Below, in pieces: positions 1 through 6,492 of a DNA stretch of 12,167 nucleotides (the first letter of the stretch is position 1; every line of letters starts with the position of its first letter). Position numbers and translations under genes: made by a program. The notes beneath the pieces were generated by a model. The model was not told the DNA's origin. It worked only from the letters and a program-made list of their open reading frames with translations, and ran no database searches. Where the stretch lies: positions 1-12,167 of the forward strand of contig SEBM01000058.1 in NCBI GenBank assembly GCA_004296145.1, written 5' to 3'. The DNA is from Flavobacterium sp. (GTDB taxonomy: Bacteria > Bacteroidota > Bacteroidia > Flavobacteriales > Flavobacteriaceae).

Positions 1-23
1 TAATTTTTTTTAATATATAAATA

Positions 24-428
24 ATGAAAAATCATCAAACTCAAGTACGGGTTCGTTACTCTGAAACCGACCAAATGGGAGTTGTTTATCACGGAAATTA
101 TGTTCCGTATTTTGAGATAGGACGCGTGGAATGGCTTAGAAATAAAGGGATTTCCTATAAAAGCATGGAAGAAAGCGGCATTGGACTGCCAATTGTCTCG
201 ATGCAGATTAATTATAAAAAATCGGCGCGATATGATGAGCTTCTAACCATTCATACAACTTTCAAAAGTCAATCTTCTGTTAAGATTGAATTCGACTGTG
301 AGATCTTTAACGAAGCGAATGAGTTATTAACAACTGCTGTGTTTATTTTAGTATTTATTTCGTTAAAAACGGGTCGTCCAACTGCACCTCCGGATTATAT
401 TTTAGAGTTGTTTAAAACCTTAGAATAA
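24..428 (+). CDS. Acyl-CoA thioesterase, YbgC/FadM-like hotdog (4HBT) family
   Basis: A 134-residue protein, the usual size for a single hotdog domain of the 4-hydroxybenzoyl-CoA thioesterase family. These cytoplasmic enzymes hydrolyse acyl-CoA thioesters. The family signature is complete near the N-terminus: YSETDQMGVVYHGNYVPYFE at residues 12-31, with Asp16 at the catalytic position and His23-Gly24-Asn25-Tyr26 following. The rest fits the beta-sheet of the fold, including a VKIEFDCEIFN strand and FILVFISLKTGRP near the end. The start is well fixed because an in-frame stop (18-20) lies just upstream. Two terminator-like hairpins follow, so it is probably not cotranscribed with dnaA. The family is clear; the acyl chain used cannot be read from sequence, and similar proteins act on short, medium or aromatic acyl-CoAs. 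What lies upstream is outside the window. Confidence 0.9.
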   Translation: MKNHQTQVRVRYSETDQMGVVYHGNYVPYFEIGRVEWLRNKGISYKSMEESGIGLPIVSMQINYKKSARYDELLTIHTTFKSQSSVKIEFDCEIFNEANELLTTAVFILVFISLKTGRPTAPPDYILELFKTLE

Positions 429-440
429 TTGTTAAAACCT

Positions 441-472
441 GATATAAGTTATTACTAATTTATATCGTTTTT
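441..472 (+). terminator. AT-rich hairpin with short T-run after the thioesterase gene
   Basis: Bases 441-451 (gatataagtta) pair with 456-466 (taatttatatc) as 11 pairs including one G-U, around the loop ttac. A T5 run at 468-472 follows. It lies 13 bases after the thioesterase stop codon. The stem is almost all A-T, so it would be weak alone; a better hairpin follows at 496. Confidence 0.45.
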
Positions 473-495
473 ATGTCAATTTCAAACATTAAATC

Positions 496-529
496 AAAAA
501 TGTCGAATATCATTTCGGCATTTTTTTTT
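496..529 (+). terminator. Rho-independent terminator between the thioesterase gene and dnaA
   Basis: Bases 496-507 pair with 514-525 as a 12-pair stem (core AATGTCGAA / TTCGGCATT, one G-U) with a 6-base loop. The T-tract runs from 521 to 529. This is the stronger of two tandem hairpins after the thioesterase gene and should insulate dnaA from upstream transcription. Confidence 0.7.
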
Positions 530-632
530 ACAGAAATTTGTTCACATATTTGTTATCCCGAAATTCGGAATAAAATCGCTCCTTTTTTATTAGGAGAATC
601 TTTATCAATAATAAAAAAATTTAATTGAATTT
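530..632. promoter_or_regulatory. dnaA leader with a 21-bp near-palindrome
   Basis: This is the only space for a dnaA promoter downstream of the terminator. It holds an imperfect palindrome at 553-573: TTATCCCGAA, one base, TTCGGAATAA, with 9 of 10 positions matching. The left arm begins TTATCC, the first six bases of the DnaA-box consensus TTATCCACA, but the next two bases differ. The best -7-like octamer, CATATTTG at 545-552, misses one position of TAnnTTTG and has no convincing -33 element. I saw no exact DnaA box and no box cluster, so an origin here is not supported by eye. An operator for dnaA autoregulation is possible but unproven. Confidence 0.3.
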
Positions 633-2060
633 ATGACTAAAACTGCTCAATCGGTATGGGAAAACTGTTTGTCCTTTATAAAAGACAATATTCAAGATCA
701 AGCATACAAAACTTGGTTTGAACCAATCAAGTCAGTTGAGCTAACCGATAACGCGTTATATATTCAAGTACCAAGTAAATTTTTCTACGAATGGCTCGAA
801 GAGCATTACGTAAAATTATTAAAAGTTGCGCTTACCAAAGAACTGGGAAAAAACGCAAAGTTACTCTATAAAATTAAAATGGAAAACACTTATGGTAATA
901 AACAGCCGTTTACCGAGCAGCTGCCAAGTGCCAACAGAGTGCCAATGAAACCGCAAGAGGTTGATGCTCCATTTAAAAACTTAAATCCAGAACTAAAAAA
1001 TCCGTTTGTAATTCCGGGAATCAGAAATTTAAAAATTGAATCGCAATTAAATGCCAATTACAGTTTTGATAATTTCCTTGAAGGAGATTCTAACCGTTTA
1101 GCTCGTTCTGCAGGTATGGCAGTTGCCAATAAACCTGGAGGAACTTCATTTAATCCATTATTGATTTTTGGAGGAGTTGGTTTAGGAAAAACGCACTTAG
1201 CACACGCTATAGGTGTAGAAGTAAAAGACAAATATCCTGAAAAGACGGTTTTATATATTTCTGCCGAAATTTTCACACAACAATATATTGATTCGGTAAA
1301 AAAGAATAATCGTAATGATTTCATTCACTTTTATCAATTAATCGACGTTTTAATTATTGACGACGTTCAGTTTTTATCTGGAAAATCAGGTACTCAGGAC
1401 GTGTTCTTCCATATTTTTAATTATTTACACCAAAACGGAAAACAGGTAATTCTAACTTCTGACAAAGCTCCTGTTGACATGCAGGATATTGAGCAGCGTT
1501 TATTATCCCGTTTCAAATGGGGATTATCTGCAGAATTACACCAACCGGATTACGAAACACGTATCTCAATTCTTAAAAATATTTTATATCGTGATGGTGT
1601 TGATATGCCGGAAGATATTCTTGAATATGTTGCCCGCAATATAAAATCTAACGTTAGAGAACTTGAAGGCGCTATTATCTCATTGATTGCACAATCTTCT
1701 TTCAACAAAAAAGAAGTTACAATTGAGCTGGCTAAAAGCGTTGTAGAGAAATTTGTTAAAAATGTAAAGAGAGAAATCTCTATCGATTATATTCAAAAAA
1801 TTGTTTCAGATTATTTCCAACTGGATATTGAAACACTTCAGTCTAAAACCAGAAAAAGGCACGTTGTACAAGCAAGACAACTAGCAATGTTTTTTGCTAA
1901 GAAATTTACAAAAGCTTCTCTCGCAAACATTGGCTCACAAATTGGAGACCGCGATCACGCTACTGTATTACATGCTTGTAAAACAGTTGACAATTTAGTT
2001 TCTACAGACAAACAATTCAAAAAATTTGTCGAAGACATCAATAAAAAGTTAACGCTATAA
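633..2060 (+). CDS. dnaA: Chromosomal replication initiator protein DnaA
   Basis: A full-length 475-residue DnaA, the AAA+ ATPase that binds DnaA boxes, melts the origin and loads the replicative helicase. The four domains can be seen in order. Domain I is residues 1 to about 85 (WENCLSFIKDNIQDQAYKTWFEPI). Domain II is a short variable linker to about 138. Domain III begins at NYSFDNFLEGDSN, has Walker A GGVGLGKT at 180-187 and Walker B LIIDDVQFL at 240-248 with Asp243-Asp244, and box VII around RLLSRFKWGL, where Arg289 and Arg293 include the likely arginine finger. Domain IV spans roughly 380-475 with the DnaA signature DRDHATVLHA at 439-448, which contacts DNA. ATG 633 is the only sensible start. 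The phosphatase gene begins 9 bases after the stop, so the two are probably cotranscribed. Nothing is missing or odd in the protein. Confidence 0.99.
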   Translation: MTKTAQSVWENCLSFIKDNIQDQAYKTWFEPIKSVELTDNALYIQVPSKFFYEWLEEHYVKLLKVALTKELGKNAKLLYKIKMENTYGNKQPFTEQLPSANRVPMKPQEVDAPFKNLNPELKNPFVIPGIRNLKIESQLNANYSFDNFLEGDSNRLARSAGMAVANKPGGTSFNPLLIFGGVGLGKTHLAHAIGVEVKDKYPEKTVLYISAEIFTQQYIDSVKKNNRNDFIHFYQLIDVLIIDDVQFLSGKSGTQDVFFHIFNYLHQNGKQVILTSDKAPVDMQDIEQRLLSRFKWGLSAELHQPDYETRISILKNILYRDGVDMPEDILEYVARNIKSNVRELEGAIISLIAQSSFNKKEVTIELAKSVVEKFVKNVKREISIDYIQKIVSDYFQLDIETLQSKTRKRHVVQARQLAMFFAKKFTKASLANIGSQIGDRDHATVLHACKTVDNLVSTDKQFKKFVEDINKKLTL

Positions 2061-2069
2061 AAGCGAATC

Positions 2070-2537
2070 ATGCCAGTAAAAGTTTTAATGGTTTGTTTGG
2101 GAAATATTTGCCGATCACCTTTAGCCGAAGGAATCATGGCTTCAAAATTACCTCAGGATAAATTTTTGGTTGATTCAGCAGGAACTGGTTCATGGCATGT
2201 TGGACATTGCCCTGATAAACGTTCTATTGATACGGCCAGAAAAAACGGAATCAACATCAGCAATCAAAAAGGAAGACAATTCAAAACTTCTGATTTTGAA
2301 GAGTTTGATTATATTTTTGTGATGGACAATTCAAATTTCCGCGATGTTACTCACCTTGCAAAAACTCCGGAACATAAAGCAAAAGTCAGTCTTATTTTAA
2401 ATGAATTATTTCCGGACGAAAATGTAGATGTTCCAGACCCCTATTATGGTACCGCAAACGGATTTGATAATGTATATCAAATGCTGGACGAAGTAACCGA
2501 CTTAATAGCAGAAAAGCTTATCAAAAAACACGCATAA
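2070..2537 (+). CDS. Low-molecular-weight protein-tyrosine phosphatase
   Basis: A 155-residue cytoplasmic phosphatase of the LMW-PTP family, at the usual family length. The P-loop CX5R is at the N-terminus: CLGNICRS, with nucleophile Cys9 and phosphate-binding Arg15. The second signature, DPYYG at 123-127, supplies the general acid Asp123. The gene starts 9 bases after dnaA and is followed by a terminator-like hairpin, so it is probably the last gene of a dnaA operon. In bacteria such enzymes often remove phosphate from tyrosine kinases controlling exopolysaccharide, but no kinase or polysaccharide gene is present here, so the substrate is unknown. Coupling to replication is only suggested by position. 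Confidence 0.95.
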   Translation: MPVKVLMVCLGNICRSPLAEGIMASKLPQDKFLVDSAGTGSWHVGHCPDKRSIDTARKNGINISNQKGRQFKTSDFEEFDYIFVMDNSNFRDVTHLAKTPEHKAKVSLILNELFPDENVDVPDPYYGTANGFDNVYQMLDEVTDLIAEKLIKKHA

Positions 2538-2541
2538 CAGC

Positions 2542-2580
2542 AATTCAATTATTTTATTTAATGAAATAATTGAATTTTTT
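2542..2580 (+). terminator. AT-rich hairpin terminator after the dnaA-phosphatase pair
   Basis: A perfect 13-base inverted repeat (aattcaattattt at 2542-2554, complement at 2564-2576) with a 9-base loop runs into T6 at 2575-2580. The stem has only two G-C pairs, so termination may be incomplete, and the next gene starts 20 bases later with no obvious promoter of its own. Confidence 0.6.
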
Positions 2581-2600
2581 AATTTTAAAAAACTACGCAA

Positions 2601-3314
2601 ATGAAACTTCTCGGAAAACTATATTTAATTCCAACCACAATGGGCGAAAGCGATCCGATGGATGTTTTACCTCAAACCGTAAGAAGAACCATAGAAGTTA
2701 TTGACCATTATATTGTTGAAAATGACAAAACTGCCAGAAAATCGATAAAAGCAGTTTATCCTGAAAAACAACAATCTGAGTTAATACTTTTTACTTTAAA
2801 TAAAAGAACTGAAACCAGCGAACATTTAGACTTTATAAAACCTTTGTTAGAAGGGAAAAATATGGGATTAATGAGCGAAGCCGGTTGTCCCGGAGTTGCA
2901 GATCCTGGTGCCGTTATTGTAAAACTGGCTCATGAAAAAGGAATTCAGGTTGTACCGTTAGTTGGTCCTTCTTCTATTCTATTGGCGATGATGGCTTCTG
3001 GAATGAACGGCCAGAGTTTTACTTTCAACGGATATTTACCAATTGATAAAGACGAGAAAAAATCAGCCATTCGTCATTTTGAGAAATTATCTCAGGATAA
3101 AAATCAATCGCAACTATTTATAGAAACGCCATATAGAAATAATAAACTGATCGAAGATCTTTTGCAGATTTTAAATCCGTCAACGCATCTTTGTATTGCT
3201 ACAGATATTACTTTGCCGACAGAATTTATCAAAACCATGAAAGTTTCGGATTGGAAGAAATTGAAAATTGATATTGACAAACGTCCTACTATTTTTATTA
3301 TTCATAAAATGTAA
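2601..3314 (+). CDS. SAM-dependent methyltransferase, RsmI-like tetrapyrrole-methylase fold
   Basis: A 237-residue protein with the two-lobed tetrapyrrole (corrin/porphyrin) methylase fold, closest by eye to RsmI, the 16S rRNA 2'-O-methyltransferase acting on C1402. The best evidence is the segment at residues 93-103 (EAGCPGVADPG), equivalent to RsmI's DAGTPxxSDPG, followed by VVPLVGPSSILLAMMASG (117-134) and NGYLP, the usual run across the SAM site. The N-terminus (LYLIPTTMGESD) aligns with the RsmI opening strand but lacks its PIGNL turn, and the protein is about 40-50 residues shorter than typical RsmI, ending shortly after the second lobe. It may therefore be a divergent paralogue with another RNA target. 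The TonB-C gene starts 12 bases after the stop, so they are probably cotranscribed. Confidence 0.85.
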   Translation: MKLLGKLYLIPTTMGESDPMDVLPQTVRRTIEVIDHYIVENDKTARKSIKAVYPEKQQSELILFTLNKRTETSEHLDFIKPLLEGKNMGLMSEAGCPGVADPGAVIVKLAHEKGIQVVPLVGPSSILLAMMASGMNGQSFTFNGYLPIDKDEKKSAIRHFEKLSQDKNQSQLFIETPYRNNKLIEDLLQILNPSTHLCIATDITLPTEFIKTMKVSDWKKLKIDIDKRPTIFIIHKM

Positions 3315-3326
3315 ATTACCTATACA

Positions 3327-4118
3327 ATGAAAAAAATTCTTTTACTTGTTTTAATTTGCTTTGTACAAAATACATTTTCTCAACAAAAAGATCCAACTAT
3401 TAAATCAGACCCTGATGCAGTAATTGACAGCAGTAAAGAAAATTCATATGTGGATTCACAACCTGAATTTCCTGGCGGCCCAGACGCTTTGCACAATGTT
3501 TTTTTGAAAAAAAATTACAAAATGCCGAATGTGTATGGATTAAAAGGTAAAGTTTATGTAACTTTCATAGTTGAAAAAGATGGTACATTGACCAATATAA
3601 AAGTTTTAAGAGATATTGGTTATGAAACGGGAGAAGAAGCTATTCGAGTTTTAAAATTATCTCCAAAGTGGATTCCTGCTAAAAGAAACCATGAGTCTGT
3701 TAGATGGAAATATTCATTTCCTATAACTATAATTGGAAATGAACCACCAAAGGTAGCCAAATTGTATGAATTGAGTCAAAACAGTTCGGTAACACCGGTT
3801 ATTGAAGAAGAAAATCAAGTTTATAATACAGCTGGGTTAGAAGTGAAACCAGAATTTTCGGGAGGTCAACAAGCATTTGAACTCTTTTTAAAAGAAAACT
3901 ACAAAAATCCACAAAAAGACCTAAAAGGAAGAGTATATGCTACTTTTATTGTTGAAAAAGATGGATCTTTAACTGATATAAAAATTTTGAGAGATATTGG
4001 ATATGGAACAGGCGTAGAAGCAATCAGAGTTTTAAAAAAATCCCCAAAATGGATTCCTGGAAAACAAAATGATAAAATAGTTCGAGTTCTTTATTCTATT
4101 CCTATAATAGTAAATTAA
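3327..4118 (+). CDS. Secreted protein with two tandem TonB-C-like domains
   Basis: A 263-residue protein with a Sec signal peptide: two lysines, a hydrophobic core at residues 4-13 and likely cleavage after NTFS (18). Two homologous domains follow, at about 43-136 and 171-262. Each begins PEFxGG, continues with FLKxNY and then KGxVYxTFIVEKDGxLTxIKxLRDIGYxTGxEAIRVLKxSPKWIP, the pattern of TonB C-terminal domains in Bacteroidota. A linker of about 35 residues separates them. Classical TonB has an uncleaved N-terminal anchor that engages ExbB/ExbD and a Pro-rich spacer; neither is seen here, and no exbB or exbD is in the window. It is therefore probably a soluble periplasmic or exported protein rather than a working energy transducer. 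The two copies are similar at DNA level too, suggesting internal duplication. The precise role is unknown. Confidence 0.82.
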   Translation: MKKILLLVLICFVQNTFSQQKDPTIKSDPDAVIDSSKENSYVDSQPEFPGGPDALHNVFLKKNYKMPNVYGLKGKVYVTFIVEKDGTLTNIKVLRDIGYETGEEAIRVLKLSPKWIPAKRNHESVRWKYSFPITIIGNEPPKVAKLYELSQNSSVTPVIEEENQVYNTAGLEVKPEFSGGQQAFELFLKENYKNPQKDLKGRVYATFIVEKDGSLTDIKILRDIGYGTGVEAIRVLKKSPKWIPGKQNDKIVRVLYSIPIIVN

Positions 4119-4157
4119 CTATTTCTCACATAAGTTTTTTCCTTAATAAACTTGGTC

Positions 4158-5285
4158 ATGAGTAAACTCCCAAACGTAACCACAAGCATATTCACGGTAA
4201 TGTCAAAAATGGCTGCTGAGTATAATGCGATCAATCTTTCACAGGGATTTCCAAATTTTCCTGTTGACGAAAGATTGACAGATATTGTTGCGAGATTAGC
4301 AAAAGAAAATGTACACCAATATACACCAATGGCAGGTTATCCTCCGTTGATGAATAAAATTGCAAAGTTAATTCAGGATTCTTATAACAGAACAATTAAT
4401 CCTGATTTAGAACTTTTGGTTACGGCCGGTGCGACACAGGGAATTTTCACCACAATTCTTGCTTTAGTAAAAACCGGAGACGAAGTTATCATTCTGGATC
4501 CGAGTTACGATTCTTATGAATCGCCTGTTTTACTTTGCAATGCAAAACCAGTTCGCGTAGCCTTAAACGATGATTACACCCCAAATTGGGAAACCATAGA
4601 AAAAGCCTGTTCTTCAAAAAGCAAGCTTATCATTATTAATAATCCGCATAATCCAACAGGAAAAATTTTAACCGAAAATGATTTTATTCAGTTAAAAAAT
4701 CTACTCGAGAAATATCCTGATATTATTGTTTTGTCTGATGAAGTTTATGAATATATCACTTTTGAAGAAAAACATATTTCGGCACACACAAAAGGTTTTC
4801 TTTTAGACCGCTGTGTCATGGTTTCTTCATTCGGAAAATCATTTCATATTACAGGCTGGAAAATTGGTTACACGATTGCTCCGGAACACTTAATGAAAGA
4901 AATCAAAAAAGTGCATCAGTTTTTGGTTTTTAGCGTAAATAGTATTTCTCAATTTGCCATCAGCGAATATTTAGATGTTGTTGATGTCAATTTACTTGGG
5001 AAATTCTATCAGGAAAAAAGAGATTATTTTCAGAAACTCCTCCAAAATAGCCGTTTCGAATTAAAACCATGCGAAGGAACTTATTTTCAGGTTGCTTCTT
5101 ATGCCAATATTTCTAATGAAGATGATGTCACTTTCTGCAAAAAATTAATTACTGATCACGGCGTTGCTGCAATTCCTATTTCTACTTTTTATTCTGATCA
5201 TAAAGACCAGAAATTAATCCGTTTTTGTTTTGCCAAAGACAATTTTACTTTAGAATCTGCTGCGAAAAAATTATGTGAAATTTAA
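4158..5285 (+). CDS. PLP-dependent aminotransferase, methionine aminotransferase (YbdL) type
   Basis: A 375-residue fold-type I class I/II aminotransferase, cytoplasmic. ATG 4158 (MSKLPNV) is preferred over an in-frame TTG at 4152. Family landmarks are in order: NLSQGFPNFP near residue 27, YTPMAGYPPL, the PLP-phosphate region GATQG, NNPHNPTGK with Asn165, LSDEVYEYI with Asp194 (pyridine nitrogen) and Tyr197, and SSFGKSFHITGWKIGY with Lys227 as the Schiff-base lysine. RFCFAKD near the end contains the arginine that binds the substrate carboxylate. The QGFPNFP opening and the FGKxxHxTGWKxGY block resemble E. coli YbdL and kynurenine aminotransferases, which prefer methionine, phenylalanine and similar amino acids. 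Transamination of methionine or the methionine-salvage 2-oxo acid is likely but not proven. It lies 39 bases after the TonB-C gene. Confidence 0.9.
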   Translation: MSKLPNVTTSIFTVMSKMAAEYNAINLSQGFPNFPVDERLTDIVARLAKENVHQYTPMAGYPPLMNKIAKLIQDSYNRTINPDLELLVTAGATQGIFTTILALVKTGDEVIILDPSYDSYESPVLLCNAKPVRVALNDDYTPNWETIEKACSSKSKLIIINNPHNPTGKILTENDFIQLKNLLEKYPDIIVLSDEVYEYITFEEKHISAHTKGFLLDRCVMVSSFGKSFHITGWKIGYTIAPEHLMKEIKKVHQFLVFSVNSISQFAISEYLDVVDVNLLGKFYQEKRDYFQKLLQNSRFELKPCEGTYFQVASYANISNEDDVTFCKKLITDHGVAAIPISTFYSDHKDQKLIRFCFAKDNFTLESAAKKLCEI

Positions 5286-5304
5286 AGTTTACCAAAATTT
5301 TATA

Positions 5305-5345
5305 ACAATATTATGCGTGCATCCTATTTTTTTAATTAATATTGT
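5305..5345. repeat. Short inverted repeat upstream of the SDR gene
   Basis: Perfect 9-base arms (acaatatta at 5305-5313, taatattgt at 5337-5345) flank a 23-base spacer, ending 14 bases before the SDR start codon. No T-run follows on the + strand, so it is not a normal terminator. It may be an operator or a leader hairpin, or chance in AT-rich DNA. Confidence 0.25.
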
Positions 5346-5359
5346 AAAAAAAGAAAAGT

Positions 5360-6241
5360 ATGAGCTATACAGATAAAATGTTACGTGACGACGCTTTAAA
5401 AGGAAAAGTCATTGTAGTTACAGGCGGCGGAAGTGGTTTAGGAAAAGCTATGACCAAATATTTCTTAGAATTAGGAGCTCAGGTAGCGATCACTTCAAGA
5501 GATTTAGACAAGCTTAAAACTACTGCAACCGAACTGGAAAGTGAAACCGGAGGAAAATGTTTACCGCTTCAATGTGACGTTCGTCATTATGAAGAAGTAG
5601 AAAACATGCTTCAGGAAACTTTGAAAGTTTTTGGAAAAGTAGATGTTCTTTTGAACAATGCTGCCGGAAATTTTATTTCTCCAACAGAAAGATTATCTGC
5701 AAATGCATTTGATACTGTGATAGACATCGTACTTAAAGGTTCTAAAAACTGTACACTAGCTTTTGGAAAACACTGGATTGACAGCAAACAAACATCGGCA
5801 ACGATTTTAAATATTGTAACAACTTATGCCTGGACCGGTTCTGCTTATGTGGTGCCAAGTGCCACGGCTAAAGCAGGAGTTTTGGCCATGACCAGAAGTC
5901 TTGCTGTAGAATGGGCAAAATACGGAATCCGTTCGAATGCAATTGCTCCGGGTCCGTTCCCTACAAAAGGTGCATGGGACAGATTATTGCCGGGAGATTT
6001 AGCTGAAAAATTTGATATGGCTAAAAAAGTTCCTTTGAAACGTGTAGGCGATCATCAGGAATTGGCCAATCTGGCAGCATATCTTGTTTCTGACTTTTCT
6101 GCTTATGTAAACGGAGATGTAATTACGATTGATGGCGGTGAATGGCTAAAAGGTGCCGGCCAGTTTAATTTATTAGAAGCTATTCCGGAAGAACTTTGGG
6201 ATCAGCTTGAAATGATGATTAAAGCAAAAAAGAATAAATAA
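5360..6241 (+). CDS. SDR-family oxidoreductase, 2,4-dienoyl-CoA reductase-like
   Basis: A 293-residue short-chain dehydrogenase/reductase with a Rossmann fold. The cofactor loop is TGGGSGLG at 21-28, followed by the NNAAG strand. Blocks NNAAGNFISPTERLS, VVPSAxAKAGVxAM and PGPxxTKGA are those of mitochondrial-type 2,4-dienoyl-CoA reductase (DECR). The usual SDR YxxxK is absent: the tyrosine position is Ser167, with Lys171 four residues on, and a tyrosine (Tyr156) lies 11 residues upstream. That is the spacing of Tyr199/Ser210/Lys214 in human DECR1. The enzyme therefore probably uses NADPH to reduce 2,4-dienoyl-CoA in beta-oxidation of unsaturated fatty acids. Another enoyl-CoA or 3-oxoacyl reductase role is possible. 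It closes the operon; a strong terminator starts about 50 bases after its stop. Confidence 0.88.
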   Translation: MSYTDKMLRDDALKGKVIVVTGGGSGLGKAMTKYFLELGAQVAITSRDLDKLKTTATELESETGGKCLPLQCDVRHYEEVENMLQETLKVFGKVDVLLNNAAGNFISPTERLSANAFDTVIDIVLKGSKNCTLAFGKHWIDSKQTSATILNIVTTYAWTGSAYVVPSATAKAGVLAMTRSLAVEWAKYGIRSNAIAPGPFPTKGAWDRLLPGDLAEKFDMAKKVPLKRVGDHQELANLAAYLVSDFSAYVNGDVITIDGGEWLKGAGQFNLLEAIPEELWDQLEMMIKAKKNK

Positions 6242-6293
6242 TTAATGTGCTTACTAAATTCAGAATATTTTATAAAACTATACTGATTGCACT

Positions 6294-6327
6294 AAATCCC
6301 GAAGGTATTGCTTTCGGGATTTTTTTT
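6294..6327 (+). terminator. Strong rho-independent terminator after the SDR gene
   Basis: AAATCCCGAAGG (6294-6305) pairs with CTTTCGGGATTT (6311-6322), 12 pairs with one G-U, around a 5-base loop tattg. The T-tract runs from 6320 to 6327. This is the clearest + strand terminator in the window and ends the methyltransferase-to-SDR transcription unit. Confidence 0.88.
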
Positions 6328-6332
6328 ATTAT

Positions 6333-6424
6333 TTTCACCATATAAGTGATATAAGTTCAGTTAAGTATTCATTTATATAAATATTTTGGGGCTAATATTT
6401 ACTTACATTACTTATATGGTTAAA
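6333..6424. repeat. Long imperfect inverted repeat upstream of udk
   Basis: Arms ccatataagtgatataag (6338-6355) and cttacattacttatatgg (6402-6419) are complementary at 16 of 18 positions. Pairing continues outward: A6337 with T6420, and after one mismatch TTT 6333-6335 with AAA 6422-6424. The 46-base interior contains the palindrome tttatataaa (6372-6381). The element lies between the SDR terminator and the udk promoter candidate, in a 251-base space with no gene. It could be a structured leader, an operator pair or the remnant of a small repeat element. Confidence 0.5.
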
Positions 6425-6436
6425 TTACATTACATG

Positions 6437-6466
6437 TTTAGCAATCCACTTAAATTATTATTTTTG
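6437..6466 (+). promoter_or_regulatory. Candidate sigma-ABfr-type promoter for udk
   Basis: The octamer TATTTTTG (6459-6466) matches the Bacteroidota -7 consensus TAnnTTTG. A TTT triplet at 6437-6439, 19 bases upstream, is one base off the -33 TTG. Transcription would begin near 6472, about 20 bases before the udk ATG. The position just downstream of a strong terminator supports it; base composition makes chance matches possible. Confidence 0.5.
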
Positions 6467-6492
6467 CCAAACAAATATCAAACAAAAATTTT

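Noticed and set aside
545..552. CATATTTG as a dnaA promoter -7 element
   Set aside because: It misses one fixed position of TAnnTTTG and no TTG lies at the right distance, so I did not call it a promoter.
430..632. Chromosomal origin next to dnaA
   Set aside because: No exact DnaA box or box cluster was seen by eye in this 200-base gap; much of the AT-richness is accounted for by two terminator hairpins.
1058..1324. Minus-strand open frame of 88 codons inside dnaA
   Set aside because: It lies opposite the Walker A region of dnaA, has no recognisable domain, and is explained as a shadow of a conserved gene.
1955..2137. Minus-strand open frame spanning the dnaA-phosphatase junction
   Set aside because: It covers the conserved 3' end of dnaA and the phosphatase P-loop on the other strand, so coding on this strand is very unlikely.
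3429..3462. TGTGGATTC within the TonB-C gene as a DnaA box
   Set aside because: Only 7 of 9 positions match the reverse-complement box, it is isolated and it lies in coding sequence.
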